Made by a program: the position numbers and the translations under genes. This document shows, one piece after another, positions 51,837 through 63,400 of a DNA stretch of 64,000 bases. The first letter of the stretch is position 1; the number at the start of each line of letters is the position of its first letter. The notes below the pieces were generated by a model. The model searched no databases and was not told the origin of the DNA. It saw only the letters and a program-made list of their open reading frames with translations. The stretch spans positions 1,426,001 to 1,490,000 of the forward strand of contig JALJCQ010000008.1 of the NCBI GenBank assembly GCA_023091665.1, given 5' to 3'. The stretch comes from Pythium myriotylum (taxonomy: Eukaryota; Oomycota; Peronosporomycetes; Pythiales; Pythiaceae).

Positions 51837-52776
51837 GGCAACCTAGCGTGGATTGGGAGCTAGCATCCCCAGCGCCCAGCGTTGAAAGCTAGCGTCTTGG
51901 GTGCCAGTGCCCTTGCGCTCCGCGCAGAATACTGGCGATCTGGGAATGAAGCTTGCTGCACTCCCAACCTGCATATGCATATGTGACGGTGACTAGCACC
52001 AGCGAGCCAGTCTCCACGACTGGGTGCAAGTCGGCTGGGTCAGAGGGCGCGTCTTTCCCAGCTAGTTCCGGTTGGAATCGATGTCCGACTCGGCGAGCTA
52101 GTCTGGATGTGAAATCCATCGACCCCCTGGCCCCAGCCACAACCATGAAAAACTGCATGTATCAAGTCGTCCGGTGAACGCTACCTATTGTTGCACACGA
52201 TTTCCAGATCGTTCCAGGTCAACCTACTATTGCACAAGATTTCCTGATCGTTCCAGGTCAACCGCGATTACGCTTCACTAGCTATGGCACGTGAGCCAGA
52301 CGAATGAGCTCCACCCCTGCGAAAACGCGATGCTAGTGGCTCGCGACCTCCTAGTTCCAACCTTTTGGTGACGCCAGCCTGCCTCTACGCTACTCGTCTG
52401 AAAAGTTGTCGGCTTCTCTACGCAACGTTGACTCAGCACCTGCTGATGCGCGCTTTTATCGCCAGACGCTGTCTCCAGTTGGGTCCAGCTCGTTAGAAGC
52501 CCACGACCAGTTGCAAGAATGTCCCTAGTACCGAACGATGTCTGCGCGGACAATGGAGGTGACGCTGCTACAACAGGATCGCAGGAAGCCAGCGTCCTAA
52601 GGATGGATCCAACTTCTGGCGTCAACGACATCAAGTCTAGCACCCAGTCAGCCGTGCTATTGCGATCGATGCCCGTGCACTGGGCTCTGTGTTGTTGCCC
52701 AGATCAGAAGTACGTGAGTGCTCAGCGCCTCGACGCTTCTCTCCTGATCCGCGTCTCGGGTTGAGCAGAGGGCGGT
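51837..52776. other. Gypsy-B 3' untranslated region (copy 2)
   Basis: Non-coding; nearly identical to 27597-28536. A short repeated segment (TATTGTTGCACACGATTTCC / CTATTGCACAAGATTTCCTG) occurs near 52190 and 52230, as in copy 1 near 27950 and 27990. Confidence 0.7.
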
Positions 52777-53908
52777 TGTGATAAAGTGCCCGCGTCTTTT
52801 GCAGCCTGGTCCCAGGTTGTGTGAGCTGGCACAGAGCTGGATTAGTTGACTAGGAAATTAAATGACAAGAGTTAGTAGGTGGCGGTAGCCTGGTACACTG
52901 TACCAGCTACTCACCCACCTTTCCAGTTTGGCACAGTGTTCCAAGAGCTGGGTTCATCCACTGGACCTTCCCAGTGGGTGATTTTCTGTCTGGTTTGAGC
53001 TGGCTTTCTCCGGATGTTGACCAGATTCATCCTTTCCGGAAACCAGTTCCTACCGGTTTTCCCAGTTCGGATTGGGCAATTTCCAGTTAGACCACACAGA
53101 GTAGGGTTATTATCAGATCTGGTAGTTAAGTAGGTAGGGTTCAGGGAGCCAGTTCCTGGCTCCCCTTAGGGTTTTACCCTGTATTGAAAAGACTTCGCTT
53201 TTTGCTCTCAACTCCCCAAGTCTCCTCCGTCAAACCGCGGGAGGACCCAGCGTCAACGCCACAAGGTAAGCCTGCGTGTGTTGGATTTGCCGTAGTGGAC
53301 TGTGTGCGCGTGTGTCTGGCTGCTGGTGCGTGGGTATTGGTGTGTTTGCGAGTGAGGAGAGGAGCCAACCCCCTTTCCAGCCCTTGAGGCACTTGCAAAG
53401 GGTACTACTCTGTACTAGAGACCTGGAGCACTCCATATTCTCGCGTATTCTTGTGTTGCGATAGCTGGGAACTGGTCGTAGTTCCCCAGTTAAAGTAATA
53501 CACTTCATTTGGTTGAGAGAGAGTCTCCCAGATCCCAGAGGGGATTTCCAGTGTCCTCGCGGATCGAGGTCGTCCTCCGTCCCAGGCGAGACCCAGCGGA
53601 TCGAAGTTAGTCTTCCGTCCTGGGTCTAAGTGTGTCGTTTGTATATGTGTATCAAAAGACTGGTCCTCATCGTTACCCAGAGCTGGTTAAGCCGTCTTGG
53701 GTTGGTGGAATACTCCAAGTGGACGTATTTCCCCATACTTCAAAGCTCAAAAGAACCGGTCAAGGGATACATAACGTGAGGTACGAAGCCAGAACTTGGG
53801 TTTTCACAACGGGCCCAAGTTCGCCTGCGTGTATTCCCCATATACACGCTAGGTCTATACCCTTTTCCAGCTCCAGGAGCTAGCGAAGAGGCAGCCCACT
53901 TCATCACA
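52777..53908 (+). repeat. Gypsy-B 3' LTR
   Basis: 1,132 bp, TGTGATAAAG to TTCATCACA, then an abrupt junction with the Gypsy-A RT at 53909. Confidence 0.9.
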
Positions 53909-56725
53909 GATCTCTTCGGCACCGAAGATACACTTATCCAAGTTGGCATAAAGCTTATGCTCCTCGAGGTATTCGAGAACTTGGCGGAGGTGATCCTCAT
54001 GGAGCGTTTCCAGATCACGACCAGCCTCTGGCTTCGTGTGGACGTAGATGTCGTCGAAGTACGTCTGCGCGAACGCTCGCAGGGGACGGAACAAATGGGT
54101 CACCAAGCGATTGAACGTCGCTGGGGCGTTCGACAGCCCCTGTGGCATCACGAGCTACTCCCAGAGCATACCGCTCGGCGTACTGACGGCAGTCTTGGTG
54201 ATACCCCCACGCTCCATGAGCACTTGGTAATAACCGTCGACCAAGTCGAGAGAACTGAACTTCTTCGCGCCGGACATCCGGTGGATGATCACATCCTTCC
54301 GAGGGATCGGAGTGGACGCAGGGATCGTCTGCGCGTTTAACTTGTTGTACGCGTGGACAATCCTCCACTTGCCGTTTGGCTTGCGCACACAGAACGTTGG
54401 TGCGCTGTGCGGCGAGACGCTCTCGCGTACCAGGCCAGCCTTGGCTTTCTTGGCAAAGAATTCATCAATGAAGTCCGATTGTTCGGCCGGCAGAGCCCAC
54501 TGGCGAACGGTCGCATAGCTCGAGCCAGGCTTGAGCTTGATCTCGTGGAGAACGCCACGATCAGGGGGCAGCCCCGCCGGCGGGTTCTTGCTGAGGCAAG
54601 TCTCCGCAAACCGCTTGACCAGCGGATAGAACCGATCCTTCGGATTTTTGAGGATGTCCGAACCACGGCGAGCGTCAAACTTCTGACGAAACTCAACGAG
54701 GACATCCTCGTCAATCACCGTCGAGGTGTTGAGTTGAGCGAGGTCTCGCTCAGATCGGAGGATCACAACCTCAGCGATCTCACCAGCTTTGAGCTCGCGG
54801 ACGAAATCGTTCATAGGGAGTTCCTCCAAGCTAGTCAGCTCGGAGAACTCTGGCAACGGTGCCATATCGACCGTGGACGGATCGATCGACGACCCCGTCA
54901 TCACATCAATGATGTGCACGTCATGCGACGCGCCCGAGAGCGGGAGTGGCTCAGGCATGGGTTCGGTCATATCCGACGACCCTGAAAGCGGCTCGACCGC
55001 ACGCGGACACGCGACAAGGGGACACATCCCGGAGGCATCTTCCATGCTGGTACTCGGAGGGGGCGGAGACAACTCGACGCCCTCTTCTACGCCGTACTTC
55101 ACGGCAGACAGCACGACCGTCTCCAGAACACCCGAGGTGTCCATGGCGTTCACTACGCCAATGAAGTAGGCACTTCCATCTTCTTTGATGGGGCTCATCA
55201 GCCGGCGGGCGAAGGAGGGTTCATGACGCTCCTGAGCTCCGTTCCTGCCGGGAGACGTGCTCCCAATCGACTTGGTTCTCCAGTCGATCCATGGGTCGTG
55301 GCGCTCAAGCCACGGCATGCCGAGGATGAGGTCAAACCTCTCATCCATGTCGAGCACTGTAAAGCGCTCGACCGAGTCGAAATCGACAAACGCAATGCGT
55401 AGATCGACTTCGATCTTCTTCGTCTCTGCGACGATGCCCGTCGCAAGACGCACCGAGACTCTTCCGAGATCTCGCTCACAAGCTTGAGCAAACAAAGAAG
55501 CATTCTCAGCAATACTTTGCTTGCGACCGTAATTGCGCGTCGCACCAGAGTCGATTAAGACTCTGAAGGGACGTGCAAATCCCTTCACTTGCGCAGTGAC
55601 GACGATGAGCTCGCCACTGATGCGCAGCTCATCAACTGCTGAGAAGAGATCTTCTTCCGGGGGCACCCCGCCTTGCGATACTGCCGAACTCGGCGTCGCG
55701 GAGCGAGGAGTGATCGCCCCAGTAGACTGCCCCGCGTCTACTGGGAACTGTCTAGGGTCGATCGCACGCAAGTCGACCGTGCTGAGATCGACTCCACTGA
55801 GGTCGATGACACTCAGATCCATCGGTTCGATGACCGGTGGTGGAACCGGCGTGACCGGAGGCGGCGGTGCCGGACTCGCGGATAAACCGCGCGAGAGACG
55901 CTGAACGTAGTCCTCCCGCAGCGCGACGACGAACGCGTCTTCTAGGAGCATGGGCTCCTCGCGGAAAACTGCAGCCTTCTCAGGACCGGGATCCATCCCT
56001 TCCATGAACGTCGTCAGCATGACGTCTTCTGCGAGCGCATTCGCAGCCATGTTGGCACGGAGTTGACGTAACTCCTGCACATACATGTGCAGCTCGCGGC
56101 CACCTTGCCGACAGGCGAGAAACGCAGCTCGCTGGCGATGCGCTACATTTGGCGGTTGAAACATCGACTTCATCGCCTTGGCAAGCGTTGCCCAGTCGGA
56201 AAAACATCCGGGATGCGACGTCTCGCACGTGAGGGCCCAGATCTTCGCCCGGCCCGTCATGTTCGAGATCGCAAAGGCGATCTTCTGCCGTTCATCACGG
56301 ATGCAGCCGGCTGCTGTGGCGAGTTCGATCTCGCGTTGCCAGAAGGCAAGATTGTCGCTTTCTTCACCCGAATACGGGGACACCGTAACCTTCACGGCCT
56401 TCGGACGTTCCGGAGGTGCCGGCGACGGCACATACGTGACTGTCGGCGGCACCTGAGCTGGCTGGGCAGCCTGAGTCGCGGATACACGGGACGTCACGAC
56501 GTCGAGAAGATACTTCTCGAGAGCTGTCTCGTAGTCGCGAAAACGCGCGACATGGGCGAGGACTTCGCCGGAGCCGCGTCGGAGCAGCTCGATGACACTT
56601 GCACGGCCATTGATGGCCTCCATCTTCTGGAGATAGCCCCACTGGGCCTCATCCAGGTACGGATGGTCTTGACGCGACAGCGTCGGATGGCTTGACGCCA
56701 TCACGAAGTCGGAAGCTTCGGACAT
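53909..56725 (-). pseudogene. gag-pol: Gypsy-A gag-protease-RT, one nonsense codon, truncated
   Basis: A single frame from ATG 56725 (MSEASDFVMASS). Gag domain (NLAFWQREIELATAAGCIRD, MTGRAKIWALTCET, HRQRAAFLACRQGGRELHMY), no zinc knuckle, and a linker with repeated DLS-x2-D units. The protease has VLIDSGATRNYGRK and RFDLILGMPWLERHDPWIDW. RT has WRIVHAYNKLNAQTIP and SSLDLVDGYYQVL. At 54155-54157 a Trp codon (TGG in Gypsy-1) is TAG; the frame then continues MPQGLSNAPATFNRL and the catalytic YFDDIYVH to CIFGAEEI. There the Gypsy-B LTR interrupts it. Gag and protease look functional. Confidence 0.92.
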
Positions 56726-56747
56726 AACGATGTCGGCGTCGGATTGA

Positions 56748-56764
56748 CGGCAAGTGCTACCAAG
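56748..56764 (-). promoter_or_regulatory. Gypsy-A primer-binding site
   Basis: CTTGGTAGCACTTGCC follows the 5' LTR on the minus strand. Gypsy-1 has the same TGGTAGCACTT core at 1773, so both likely use the same primer tRNA. Confidence 0.65.
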
Positions 56765-57067
56765 TGTAACGGTCCACGACCGTACACAGCACCTGCGCTT
56801 GAGGAAGCGTGAGCAGCCGCTCCGAGTCGACCCCTGTCGACGAGCGCCAAGGACTTGGCAAAAGGCGAACTGATTGTATTCAGATTATTCCCCTGGGGCA
56901 TAATCCCCTCTATACCTGATATCCCTGGTATCTAATACCCAGGGATATCCCCTACTGAATCTAATAAAAGAGAGTCACTACTTAGGGTAACTTTTCCCCT
57001 AAGTGGACCACACACATTATGTACCTACACAACCTAATCTACTTGTGTAACCTTGTACCCCGTTACA
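56765..57067 (-). repeat. Gypsy-A 5' LTR
   Basis: 303 bp, TGTAAC...GTTACA; ~97% identical to 23630-23931. Its outer edge abuts the ATPase coding sequence at 57068. Confidence 0.9.
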
Positions 57068-58545
57068 TTTTTCGAAGCGACTTTTCCAAAGCGTACGAGC
57101 TCTTTGGCAGTAATGGCCGTCGTGTCATCGCCATCGCTTCTCGTCGCTTCTCACCAGAGGACGACACGGCGTTTTCGGCCGAGGCCAAGAACTTCCCTCA
57201 AAATGACTTGTGCTTTGTTGGCATGATCGCGATCATGGATCCTCCTCGTGACGACGTCCCAGAGGCCATTAGAAAGTGCAAAGAGGGCGGCGTGAAGGTG
57301 TTCATGGTCACTGGCGACCATCCTCTGACAGCACAGCCAATTGCACGTGAGATAAAATTGCTTGACAGTTCGGCTAGGCCCCTTGAGTTGCTCGCTCCAC
57401 CAGCTAGTGACAAGGAATTTATCAACTCAGTTGACTGGGAACGATACGACTCTGCTGTCGTCCACGGCGCAGTAATCGACCATCTTCCTCCGGAACAGTT
57501 CACCAAGATCCTTCGCAAGAATGCCGTTGTATTTGCTCGTACGACACCGCAACATAAACTCCAGATCGTTCAGATGAGTCAATCAATCGGTGAGTGCGTC
57601 GGCGTGACTGGCGACGGAGTGAAAGACGCGCCGGCATTGAAACAAGCCGACGTCGGCGTCGCCATGGGCAAGAACGGAAGCGATGTTGCATGTGAAGCAT
57701 CGGGCATCGTGCTCATGGACGATAATTTTTCCTCAATCGTACGCGGCATTGAGCAAGGACGTGTCATCTTCGACAACCTCAAAAAGACCATCGCGTACAC
57801 GCTCACGCACCTATGGCCTGAGATTGCGCCGGTTGCAATCAACCTGGAGTTTGGTATGCCTGCAGGACTATCCTCACTCCAGATTCTCAGCGTTGACCTA
57901 GGAACCGAACTCGGTCCTGCCATCTCACTCGCCTATGAACCCGCCGAGAGTACGATCATGCAGCACCCGCCTCGAAACCTCGCAAAGGACCGCCTTATGT
58001 CTCCACCGCTACTTATTTACGCTTACGTCGTCGCTGGGATGATCAACGCCATCGGCTCACTGCTCGCCTACGCGTCGGTGTACTGGCGCCACGGTTTTTC
58101 ACTCTCAGATATTTACATGACTGGTGACGACTACTGGCAGGATGATTCGCCGAGAATCTGCAACTCGAATGGCCGATGCTTTGACGCAGATGCTCAGGTT
58201 GTGATCTACCGCAAGGCTTGCGCTGCGTGCTACATCGGCCTCGTTTTCTGCCAGTTCTTCCACGTCTGGATGTGCAAGACTCGTCGCGTTTCGCTCTTCC
58301 GCCACGGCATCTTCAGCAATGCGCCAATGATTTACGGTACGATTGTTGAGGTCTGCTTGCTCGTCATCTTCGTGTACGTGCCAGGACTTCAGGACATTAT
58401 GGGCGCTGCCCCTGTTGACTATGTTCCCTGGCTCATTGCCGTCGGGTCGGGTATGCTCACGTGGACCTACAGTGAGTCAATCAAGGCCTACGCGCGCCGC
58501 CAGCCTGGACAGGAGAACGCAGTAGTGCGCAATCTTGCCTGGTAG
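57068..58545 (+). pseudogene. Na+/K+-type (P-IIC) P-type ATPase, 3' part only
   Basis: About 492 residues of open frame, fused in frame to LTR codons. It begins in the nucleotide-binding domain (DFSKAYELFGSNGRRVIAIA) and continues with MIAIMDPPRDDVPEAI, VFMVTGDHPLTAQPIA and the hinge motif as TGDGVKDAPALKQAD (family norm GVND). M5-M10 membrane segments follow (VDLGTELGPAISLAYEPAES near M6). The C-terminus KAYARRQPGQENAVVRNLAW ends at a normal stop. Missing are M1-M4 and the phosphorylation site D-K-T-G-T, so the protein cannot pump ions. No introns are seen. It is the only housekeeping-type gene here, broken by the retroelement or copied as a fragment. Confidence 0.88.
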
Positions 58546-58611
58546 ACAGCTGGTCAAACTATTTTGGACGACGACACTCACGCTCGAACTTTTCGACTGC
58601 ATCATTCACAA

Positions 58612-58669
58612 TTTTTCATTGTTTCTTTCTCAATATATTAAAATAAATTGAGAAAGAAACAATGAAAAA
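58612..58669. terminator. Perfect 23-bp hairpin with AATAAA in the loop, downstream of the ATPase
   Basis: 58612-58634 and 58647-58669 are perfect inverted complements around a 12-nt loop. AATAAA spans 58642-58647. It lies 66 bp past the ATPase stop; it may act in 3'-end formation or be a MITE relic. Confidence 0.7.
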
Positions 58670-58677
58670 TCGAATAT

Positions 58678-59003
58678 TGAGACAGTTCCTCCATGTTTAC
58701 TCTATGTTTACATGTGATTCCTGGGAATCAGTTGCCGGCGCGTCACCAAGGATTGTGAGCGCCGGGCAATGATGGACGCCGCCACAAATGATGGCTGCCA
58801 CCACGATTGATGGGTGAATAAATCCAGGCCATGTAGGACACAGAACTCTGCAGCGCTAGCTCCCTACACCCACCATTTTCATCCCAGGAAATATAGCTCA
58901 TTCGGTCTTCTACCATCTACTGCTCAAGTCAACTCGCCCCTCCTAAGTCAACCTCGGCCTCGCCTAAGTCCACCCTCGGTCCCGGCTAAGTCAACCCGTC
59001 TCA
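58678..59003 (+). repeat. Copia 5' LTR
   Basis: 326 bp. Upstream flank AATAT would be the TSD; the other copy is beyond the window. Ends shared with the TRIM LTRs. Confidence 0.8.
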
Positions 59004-59274
59004 CGTTATCAGCACTGAGACTCGCCGCCAAGCCGACCCGACCCGTCAGCCCGGACCTCTCGCCGACCCGACCCGCGCAGGCTGTTGGACCGCTCGCTGA
59101 CGCGAACCTCTCGCCGTCCCTCTGCCCGCCGCGCAAGACCCGCTTGAACCCGACCCGTGGACTGTCCCCCGGTCCCTGCGTTGGCCTGCCCGTTCAAGCC
59201 GAAGCCCCTGCTGTAATTGCCGTGGATCCGTGGCGTGGCCTCTAGCCGAGTTGCCTGCCCCCATTCCCGCTTGC

Positions 59275-59757
59275 ATGGGTACGAGTGCCGCCAAGACAAC
59301 GAAGACGAAGAAGGTGCTCAACCTCTCCGCCGCTGGGCCAGCCGTCAAGACCGTCAAAGTCCGGAGCCGCCGCCGTTCTCGCCACGTCCAGACGTTCGAC
59401 TCGCGCTCCGACTTCAAGCGCATCCGCTCCCTGAAGGAGGACGACCAGAAGGCGCTCGACAAGCTCCGTGACGACCTCCAAGCCTCCATCGAGCGCACGG
59501 TCCGGCTCCAGCACCGCTTCGTCGAGGAGCTCAACAAGCACGCCGTCGGCTGCAACCGCACGAAGGCGATCGTCAAGGCTCTCGGCATTCTCCCGTTCCA
59601 TTCGGACTGCCAGCGCAAAGTCGTCGACACCGCCATCTTCGACATCTTGCGGTCGGACGAAATCGCTGCCAAGCAAGCCGCCGACGAAGCTGCGAAGAAG
59701 AGGCGCGAAGCGCACGACAAGAACTGCTTCTCCTGCTACGCTTGTGTCAACTACTAG
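59275..59757 (+). CDS. Extra basic ORF upstream of Copia gag
   Basis: 160 aa from ATG 59275 (MGTSAAKTTKTKKVLNLSAA). Lys/Arg-rich N-terminus (KTVKVRSRRRSRHVQTF), then a helical region (LDKLRDDLQASIERTVRLQH) and an Ala/Lys-rich helix ending in CFSCYACVNY. It sits between the primer site and gag with 40 bp to the gag ATG. Basic charge suggests nucleic-acid binding (inference). I know no standard Copia protein in this position. Confidence 0.6.
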   Translation: MGTSAAKTTKTKKVLNLSAAGPAVKTVKVRSRRRSRHVQTFDSRSDFKRIRSLKEDDQKALDKLRDDLQASIERTVRLQHRFVEELNKHAVGCNRTKAIVKALGILPFHSDCQRKVVDTAIFDILRSDEIAAKQAADEAAKKRREAHDKNCFSCYACVNY

Positions 59758-59797
59758 CTTGTAACTTGTTCTAAAAGACACTTAGTTCGTTTCCAAA

Positions 59798-60163
59798 ATG
59801 TCTGACTTGGAAAAACTCAAGTTCCCAGCACTTGATGTTGCTGGAACGAACTACATCGTTTGGGCACTTGAGGCGTACAACTACCTCTGTGCCGATGGTC
59901 TTGGAGCAACGGTTGACCCCGCGTTTGTCGTACCTGTTACAAGCAATGCTCAAGCAGAAGAGAGACGTCGGAATGCTGCCCGTGCTGTGTGCCTGATCCT
60001 CTGGCACTTGCACAAGGACTTGAAGTTCAACTACTTGGAAGAACAGAACCCTGCCGTGATATGGCAGAGTCTGAAGCTTCGGTTTGACACTGTGGTTAAG
60101 TTCTCGAAAGCATACCCTTCACTTCACAGTGCATTTCTCTCACTCTTCTTCTCCAAATGGTGA
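59798..60163 (+). pseudogene. gag: Copia gag 5' part, interrupted by insertion
   Basis: MSDLEKLKFPALDVAGTNYI is the classical Copia gag opening (FPALD...NY..W). It continues to VIWQSLKLRFD at 60088, where a 326-bp insertion starts; readthrough gives a short tail to the stop at 60163. The gag frame resumes after the insertion as DRKQAMLPLLNDEW (60417 onward). Confidence 0.88.
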
Positions 60164-60414
60164 TCAGCCCACAAGGTGAGAGCACTTCGTCAGTTGGAGC
60201 GACTGCTTTGCACGCCTCAAGTACACGTACAGCCATGAAGTGCAATGTCTTTGATGGTGCAGACAAGGGGTACTTCGCGCGTGGTCGTGCGAGTGGTCGC
60301 AATAGAGAAAGCCGACTCGATGGAACCTGGTCACTGTTTCACCCTTGAAGTAACCCTCCGTTGGCAACGGATACTCTTGGCTGGTTGGCGGGAGGTCCCC
60401 CTTTCTGCACGGCG
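60089..60414. mobile_element. Unclassified 326-bp insertion in Copia gag
   Basis: Flanked by TTGAC (60084-60088, 60415-60419). Removing insert plus one repeat (331 bp) restores the gag frame exactly. No terminal inverted repeats, poly-A or TG/CA ends are visible, so its class is unknown. Confidence 0.7.
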
Positions 60415-60431
60415 TTGACCGGAAGCAAGCA

Positions 60432-63400
60432 ATGCTGCCTTTGCTGAACGACGAGTGGAATAAGTTGTGCTTTTACAACTTCAAGACGGTAACAGAGTAC
60501 ACGACAAAGCTTTATGGCATCACGAGCGAGCTGTCATGGTGTGATCGCAAGATCACTGAGGCTGAGAAGATTGAGAAGACTCTGACGACTTTCCACCCGT
60601 CAGAACGTATCCTGGCGATGCAGTACAGACGCATGAACCATGACACCTTCGACAAGCTTGTTGCTGTGCTGTTGCTCGACGAGAAGCACGGCTTGCTGCT
60701 CCAACGCAATCATGATGAGCGCCGCTTGCCCCCAACACCTGGTTCCACACCCGAAGTGAACTATGGTGATGCTGGTGGACAGAACCAGCAGAAGCAAAAG
60801 CGCGGAGGCAAGAAGCAGTGGAAAGGACGGCACGGCAAGCGTGGTGGCTATCGGAACGCCAAGCCCCATGCGAGGAACGGACGCAAGGTGACATCACAGA
60901 AGGACGCATGCCACAAGTGCGGGCTGTTCGGACACTGGGCCAAACAGTGCAATACGCCTGCATTCCACTGTAAGTTGTATCAACAGTCTCAGCATGCAAA
61001 GTCCACTGACAGTACAAAAGGCAAGAAGACAGTCTCCGGCAAGAGAGTCTCGTTCATGTCCGACTTCTCCGATGACAGTGAAAGCGAATCGCACTGTGTT
61101 GAGAGCTTCGTTAGCGTAGTCGCTGAAGGGGGAGATGGGGCCTTGTGTCTCATCGACTCCGCTACGACGCATGTTATACTCAACGAAAAACAGTTCTTTG
61201 TCAGTCTTGATCCCTCTCTAGCACCGAGTAGCGTTACGACTGTGGGTGGATCGAGTCCGATCGCGAAGGCAGCTGGACACGCCCGCATTGCTTTGCCGAA
61301 TGGCACTGTGATTGACGTCCAAAGGGCTGTGTACGCGCCAGCATCCCCTCGTAACTTGCTCAGCTTCCATGATCTGCGGAAGAATGGCCTCCACATCCAC
61401 ACGGCGACCTCGTCGGATGGAGCAGAGTGTCTAAGGCTAGTGGACAAGGACGGAAATGTGATGGAGGAGTGCTCACAGGCTGGCAATGGCCTATACTTCT
61501 CGCACATCAAACCCACGTCTTCGCTCAACGCCACCTACCTTGCAGAAGTGCCTTCACGCGACAAGGATGCGTTGCTGTTATGGCATGATCGCATGGGCCA
61601 TCCAGGACGAGGAATGTTGAAGAAGATTACCAAGGCCGTTCGGGGCATACCTTTGAGCGCTCTTAGTATCCCAAGGCGTCTCCCTCGGGTCTGCCCGCCT
61701 TGCACGATGGGGAAGCTTCCGAACAAGAAGAAGAATTCGTTCTCCAGAGAGAAGTTCAAGCCTCACAGCCACTTCGAGACCCTCGTGAGCGACGTGTGTG
61801 GGCCCATCTCGCCACCCTCAGGACCATTCAGCTACTATATGGTGGTGAAGGACACATCGGCGCGCTTCTCCAAGGTACAACTCCTCACTTCCAAGAACGA
61901 GGTGATTCCAAAGCTGCTTATCGCCATCATCCAGCTGAAGGCACAGTTCCCAAGTCACCCCATCAGGAACGTCCGCGTCGATAATGCCTCGGAGTATGTC
62001 TCGAAGTCATTTCAAGAGTTCTGCGCCTCGTCCGGCATAACCTTGGAGACCTCTGTACCCTACGCACACAACACGAACGCTGAGAATTTCGTGAAGCTTG
62101 TGCAGATGGTAGCTCGCCCCCTACTCCTTCGTTCAAATTTACCTATGTCGTGTTGGGGACATGCTGTACTCCGTGCTGGCGACCTTCTCCTGTACAGACC
62201 GTCAGCTGAGAATGTTCTGTCACCGTACGAACTTGCGCATGGCTTCTCGCCGTCTGTCGCACACCTGAGGATCTTTGGCTGCGCGGTGTATGTGCCCATA
62301 CCGCCTCACCAAAAGTCTAAGTTCGGACCGAAACGACAACTTGGAATCTATGTTGGCTTTCAGTCGCCATCTATCATCCGGTATCTAAGTCCCGAGACTG
62401 GTGACTTGTTCGTCGCTCACATCACTATGTGTGAGTTTGATGAGTCTACATTCCCAAAGCTGGGAAGCACTGAGGATGATGACAGCCGCGATCAGTTCGA
62501 CTTCGATCAGTCACGCACGAAGGAGTCCCACCGTGACCCATACACCGGTCAGGGGGAGAAGGATGTGCGTCGAATCCTACATCTCCACCGTATTGCGCAG
62601 AACGCTCCAGATGCCTTCGCGGCTACTGAGCGCGTAACGAGATCGTCGGTCAACGAAGCAACCAACTACCCAGCACCAGTAGCTGTCGATCCAACCCCAG
62701 CTACTGTGGTGGCGCCACAAAACAATAAACGTGGTCGCCCCAAAGGTGCCAAAGACCTTGTGCCGCGGAAGCGTCGGACCAGAGCCGAGCTTCATGGTAG
62801 CGCAGTTGCTGTTGAGCCTCCTGCTGAGTCACACCCCGATGTCCATACTGGTGCGTCGGTGGATACGCTTGCAGAGGCCAACTTGAGTACGTTCCTTACT
62901 CTCAAGGATCAGGATGCCGACCCAACGACAATTGAAGATTGTCGAGCATCGCCCGATTGGCCACAGTGGAAGGCTGCAATCAAGGTTGAGCTCCAATCGT
63001 TGCTGAATCGCAAAGTGTTTGGTAGTGTGCAAGAATGCCCTCCAAGTCATAAGCCGATTGGGTGCAGATGGGTCTTCAACCGGAAACGAGACCAAACAGG
63101 CAAAGTAGTTCGCTATAAGGCGCGCCTGGTTGCACAAGGATTCACGCAACGGTTCGGCATCGATTACTCAGACACGTATTCGCCAGTCATGACCATGACA
63201 ACCCTTCGTTGGTTGTTAGCGTTCGCTGCCAGGAACGACATGAAAGTGAAGCAAGCAGACATTGAGACTGCCTACTTGTATGGAGTCATTGACGTCGAGC
63301 TCTACATGAGAGTGCCCGAGGGTTTACGTGTTGAAGGGGAGGAGTCGCTGAGGCTCCCATGTGTTCGGATACACAAGTCTCTCTATGGGTTGAAGCAAGC

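Noticed and set aside
54155..54157. Programmed stop-codon readthrough in Gypsy-A RT
   Set aside because: The related Gypsy-1 has Trp at this position within a conserved RT motif, so a simple TGG-to-TAG mutation is more likely.
23625..57072. A shared TSD for Gypsy-A across the whole nest
   Set aside because: The outer flanks (TAGCG and TTTTT) do not match.
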